Shown here in pieces: positions 5,453 to 7,490 of a DNA stretch of 7,490 bases. Position 1 is the stretch's first letter; each line of letters starts with the position of its first letter. This stretch comes from Pseudomonadota bacterium. Its GTDB lineage: Bacteria > Bdellovibrionota > Bdellovibrionia > Bdellovibrionales > JAEYZS01. Both the position numbers and the translations under genes were made by a program. The DNA lies in the NCBI GenBank assembly GCA_023427925.1, contig JAEYZS010000133.1, forward strand, positions 1-7,490. Reading direction: 5' to 3'. Under the pieces are notes generated by a model. The model was not told where the DNA came from, made no database searches, and saw nothing but the letters and a program-made list of their open reading frames with translations.

Positions 5453-5768
5453 TTATACTCTCAAAAGAGTCTGCTCTCATCCGAATGTTGCAAGATTGTT
5501 GTTTGTGATTTTTCCTATCTCCAAAGAGTAATAGGTTTATTGGAACTCAGAACATTTTGCGATCTATCTAAATTGAGAACCAACAGGGTGTACAACTTTA
5601 ACAACTGGATGACAATTTACGGAGTTTCGGAGGTTTTGCTTTGGCCTAGGTACATCGTTTTTATAACTACCTAATTACACTCAATATTAACTTGGCTTCT
5701 CAAGCACTTTTTGGCGTGGGGATTGCTTTTATATAGTTTGAAGTAATTAAAAACAAAGTAGGTAAAGT
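5453..5768. other. 316-base stretch without a supported gene
   Basis: No start codon with a credible ribosome binding site opens a convincing gene on either strand. Directly after the thioredoxin stop there is a small hairpin, ACTCT/AGAGT (5457-5461 with 5466-5470, loop CAAA), without a T run, so it is not a convincing terminator. The frame of the thioredoxin gene stays open for 73 codons past its TAA, to a TAA at 5672-5674, but the translation is unrecognised. The right end probably holds the promoter of the lipoprotein gene. Confidence 0.5.
5711..5737 (+). promoter_or_regulatory. Possible promoter of the lipoprotein gene
   Basis: TTGGCG (5711-5716) and TATAGT (5732-5737) resemble sigma-70 -35 and -10 boxes with a short 15-base spacer. 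They lie about 30 bases before the ATG at 5769, and the gene has its own terminator, which fits a single-gene transcript. Spacing is sub-optimal, so this is tentative. Confidence 0.3.
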
Positions 5769-6179
5769 ATGAAAAACACAAAAATCTTCAAACTAGTAAG
5801 AGTTCTCATGTTGCTCCCTTGTCTAGTCTTTCTAGTCAATTGTAGCAAGAGCTCTGATAAGAACAATAACAGAAACCAATGTTATACAAACCACATGGGA
5901 CAATATGTTTGTAATAACGGATTGAATTCAGGTTATAGATGGAATGGTCAATACTGCGTAGATCAAAATAATCAACCTGTAAACATCCCATACCAACAGT
6001 GTATTGGTGGTGGCGGTGTAGGTGGACATGGCCAAGTTTGTGAAGGAGTTTATTTTTCTCCTCAACATAATCAAAGCGTATGCTGCGGGCAAGCATGTAT
6101 GCAATGGTATGGACAATATGGAAACTGTTCAGGGCTCCAATTGATCAACCAAATGAACCAACAAGTATTCTGTCAGTAA
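5769..6179 (+). CDS. Cysteine-rich putative lipoprotein of unknown function
   Basis: I do not recognise a named family. The 136-residue product starts with a basic stretch (KNTKIFKLVR) and a hydrophobic segment to about residue 23, ending in a lipobox-like LVNC with Cys25. The Asn just before Cys25 is unusual (Gly, Ala or Ser is typical), so lipidation is likely but not certain. The mature part is hydrophilic, rich in Asn, Gln, Gly and Tyr, with ten further Cys (38, 48, 63, 78, 91, 105, 106, 110, 120, 135), enough for five disulfides, and recurrent GQY/NGQYC-like patches plus a glycine run near 80-87. It should act in the periplasm or at the cell surface. AGG at 5760-5762 precedes ATG 5769 by 6 bases. 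It is probably monocistronic, with a strong terminator about 30 bases after the stop. Confidence 0.75.
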   Translation: MKNTKIFKLVRVLMLLPCLVFLVNCSKSSDKNNNRNQCYTNHMGQYVCNNGLNSGYRWNGQYCVDQNNQPVNIPYQQCIGGGGVGGHGQVCEGVYFSPQHNQSVCCGQACMQWYGQYGNCSGLQLINQMNQQVFCQ

Positions 6180-6209
6180 TATCTGTCTAAAAATTTACCT
6201 ACTAATAAG

Positions 6210-6242
6210 ATTCTCCTCATTCAGAGGGGGATTTTTTATTTT
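6210..6242 (+). terminator. Intrinsic terminator after the lipoprotein gene
   Basis: ATTCTCCTC (6210-6218) pairs with GAGGGGGAT (6224-6232) in a 9-bp stem with two G-U pairs and a 5-base loop. It is followed immediately by a T-rich tract (TTTTTTATTTT). This is the clearest rho-independent terminator in the window. Confidence 0.85.
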
Positions 6243-6281
6243 AATCGATCTAATCAGGAAATATATTCTAGACTCCACAGA

Positions 6282-6313
6282 CCTCCTCAAGTAGAACCAC
6301 CTTTCAAGGGAGG
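6282..6313 (+). promoter_or_regulatory. Shine-Dalgarno site with upstream complementary CCTCC
   Basis: GGAGG (6309-6313) in AAGGGAGGA is a very strong ribosome binding site 4 bases before ATG 6318. CCTCC at 6282-6286 is its exact complement, 22 bases upstream, and an extra T-G pair can extend it. The pairing could mask the site in the mRNA; whether it does so is inference. Confidence 0.35.
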
Positions 6314-6317
6314 ATCT

Positions 6318-6728
6318 ATGAAATCAATATTATTTTCAGCTATGCTTCTAATTTCAACACCGGCTCTTGCGTGCAAGTCCTATAGCTTCACTATGAAGTT
6401 TTCGTCTTATGATTACAAAACGTGCGTAGATAATATAAAGATTCGTGAGCTCCATGGAGCAAACTATAAGGTGACCTTTGCAAACTACCTTCCCGGCACA
6501 AGGATTCCGATTGATAGATTTAATTTTCACTTTAAAGGGCAAAAAGAGACTTTAGAATCCCAGTTTAAAAACCTTCATGAAATTCTAAAGTACCATAAAG
6601 TAGCTGACCTGGTCTTTAGTTACGACAGATCATTCTATCTTGATCCAAGAAATAATAACCCAAGTAATATGAAGGATATTGCAGTAGACCTGGTTGATGA
6701 AATTAACCAAAAGTTAAGCCAGTTCTGA
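6318..6728 (+). CDS. Small secreted protein of unknown function
   Basis: The product has 136 residues and no family I recognise. MKSILFSAMLLISTPALA is a typical short Sec signal peptide, with the ALA motif before Cys19 predicting cleavage after residue 18. A lipoprotein alternative (Cys19 as the lipidated residue) is possible but weaker, because the -3 residue is Ala rather than Leu. The mature part of about 118 residues has only two Cys (19 and 36), which could pair, then a mixed region with many aromatic residues (YSFTMKFSSYDYKTC) and an amphipathic C-terminus (KDIAVDLVDEINQKLSQF) that looks helical. It is probably periplasmic. It has a strong ribosome binding site and lies downstream of a terminator, so it is likely a separate transcript. 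Its stop is 3 bases from the stop of the convergent amidase gene. Confidence 0.75.
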   Translation: MKSILFSAMLLISTPALACKSYSFTMKFSSYDYKTCVDNIKIRELHGANYKVTFANYLPGTRIPIDRFNFHFKGQKETLESQFKNLHEILKYHKVADLVFSYDRSFYLDPRNNNPSNMKDIAVDLVDEINQKLSQF

Positions 6729-6731
6729 TTA

Positions 6732-7490
6732 TTATTTGGCGTAATTTAGAACACCTTGTTTGATTGAACTGACGACTTGTTTTAATCGATCGGAATAAGG
6801 ATAGTTTTTTCCGTTGATATACATATCGTATTTATAGTTTGTAAACGCTTGAAATTCTTCTGGTCGGTTGTAAAAGAGACATTCCAAGTAGGCGATTGCC
6901 GAATGGTCGATAGATCGCGTGAGCCCAAGGTTTCGTGAGAAAATACCAGGCGCAACGGCTTTGCCCCCCCCGGAAGAGCTTGAGGTTGTGAGGCCCATTT
7001 GGCGAGTGAATTGATCTACAATTTTTTGTCCAAGTTTAACAGAGTCGTCCCATTGCTTTTGATCGAGAAGCTTTTTAGCAAACTGCTTTCTAGTATTTCT
7101 TGAAGCGAGTTCTCCATTTAAGAATCCACCAGCAATATAAACTTTGGTGTGCTTTGGGGCCTTGGGATTAAGTCCATGACCATCGTTGCCTGCGGGCACA
7201 ACATCAAAGTGTACAATCAATGTAATATCTGGCTGAAATTCATTAATAACATCGGCCCGGGCCCAGAGGTCTTCGCGAAGAATAAAATATGTATATCTAG
7301 AAGATTCAGCAAAAATTTTTTTTACCTGTGTGCTTTTCTTAAAGGCATCGTAAAGTTTTTGGCCCGTACCCGCGGTCAACAGTGATTGAAACCAAGGTTG
7401 ATGCGCACTTTCTCGAAGCTCGTTCTTTGCGTAAGGTTGGATCTCCAAACCTTCATATGGAATTTTTGAAACTGCATCTGGAGTGGTTCT
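6732..7490 (-). CDS. N-acetylmuramoyl-L-alanine amidase (Amidase_3), C-terminal part
   Basis: The enzyme cleaves the amide bond between MurNAc and the stem peptide of peptidoglycan in the periplasm. The frame is open to the right edge and no family-like start is visible, so the N-terminus with the DPGHGG and first Glu zinc motifs lies outside; 252 residues are present. Numbered from the window edge, LREDLWARADVINEFQPDITLIVHFD near 71-96 matches the amidase pattern in which an R...AN helix precedes the SIHxN/D strand, with zinc-ligand His94. SRNLGLTRSIDHSAIAYLECLFYN near 185-208 matches the RxLxVL...VLVExGFxxN end, with catalytic Glu203. Extended insertions between these motifs, including a Ser/Gly stretch, make it longer than minimal amidases. 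The coding strand carries a G8 run (6964-6971) in that stretch, before the catalytic Glu codon. It could serve cell-wall turnover or, in a predator, remodelling of host wall; the latter is speculation. Confidence 0.78.
   Translation of the reverse strand, partial: RTTPDAVSKIPYEGLEIQPYAKNELRESAHQPWFQSLLTAGTGQKLYDAFKKSTQVKKIFAESSRYTYFILREDLWARADVINEFQPDITLIVHFDVVPAGNDGHGLNPKAPKHTKVYIAGGFLNGELASRNTRKQFAKKLLDQKQWDDSVKLGQKIVDQFTRQMGLTTSSSSGGGKAVAPGIFSRNLGLTRSIDHSAIAYLECLFYNRPEEFQAFTNYKYDMYINGKNYPYSDRLKQVVSSIKQGVLNYAK

Noticed and set aside
5457..5470. Hairpin ACTCT/AGAGT as terminator of the thioredoxin gene
   Set aside because: The stem has only 5 pairs and is followed by CTGCTCTC rather than a T run.
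6240..6251. TTTTAATCGATC repeated at 6240 and again near 6780
   Set aside because: It is a single 12-base match with no flanking similarity, one copy being within the amidase coding sequence; most likely chance.
7254..7263. GC-only palindrome GGCCCGGGCC
   Set aside because: It encodes the conserved Trp-Ala-Arg-Ala part of the amidase; short, with no extension or second copy in the window.
7149..7385. Open frame of 78 codons on + opposite the amidase gene
   Set aside because: It is antisense to a gene with clear Amidase_3 motifs, and has no ribosome binding site or recognisable product.

Overview
The window is the distal end of a large ribosomal-protein/secretion/transcription operon on the + strand, followed by a few less conserved envelope genes. 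The order is rplO (3' end), secY, adk, rpmJ, rpsM, rpsK, rpoA, rplQ. The protein sequences are bacterial. The order, the zinc-type adenylate kinase, the AT-rich DNA and the secreted or lipoprotein genes at the far end fit a deltaproteobacterium-like predator relative (Bdellovibrionota). That placement is an inference from gene style, not from a search.

Bases 1-4828 are housekeeping. SecY is the channel of the Sec translocon. Adk balances adenine nucleotides. L15, L36, S13, S11 and L17 are ribosomal proteins, and RpoA is the alpha subunit that nucleates RNA polymerase. The layout resembles the Firmicute spc/alpha operon (rplO-secY-adk-map-infA-rpmJ-rpsM-rpsK-rpoA-rplQ), but map and infA are missing between adk and rpmJ, and there is no rpsD between rpsK and rpoA. 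A membrane-anchored thioredoxin (TlpA/ResA type) follows rplQ after only 36 bases with no terminator, so it may be read from the same transcript.

Bases 5453-7490 look like an accessory envelope region. A 316-base stretch without a convincing gene is followed by a cysteine-rich putative lipoprotein with a clear intrinsic terminator, a small secreted protein of unknown function, and, converging on it from the - strand, the C-terminal part of an N-acetylmuramoyl-L-alanine amidase (Amidase_3) that runs off the right edge.

The most notable non-coding signal is a leader module found twice, before secY (102-182) and before rplQ (4281-4357). Each copy has two tandem hairpins with AGTGC...GCACT arms, a 12-13 base spacer, an 8-base second loop, and the same GAAGAGG ribosome binding site exactly 8 bases before the start codon. 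The arms could also pair in an alternative 2:3 arrangement, as in attenuators. Aligning the two copies also argues that secY starts at GTG 183 rather than ATG 150. Other signals are a 13-bp wobble-containing hairpin in the adk-rpmJ gap, a triple 11-base purine repeat before rpsK, and a G8 tract in the amidase gene upstream of its catalytic Glu codon. No CRISPR array, tRNA, rRNA, insertion sequence or clear defence system is visible.
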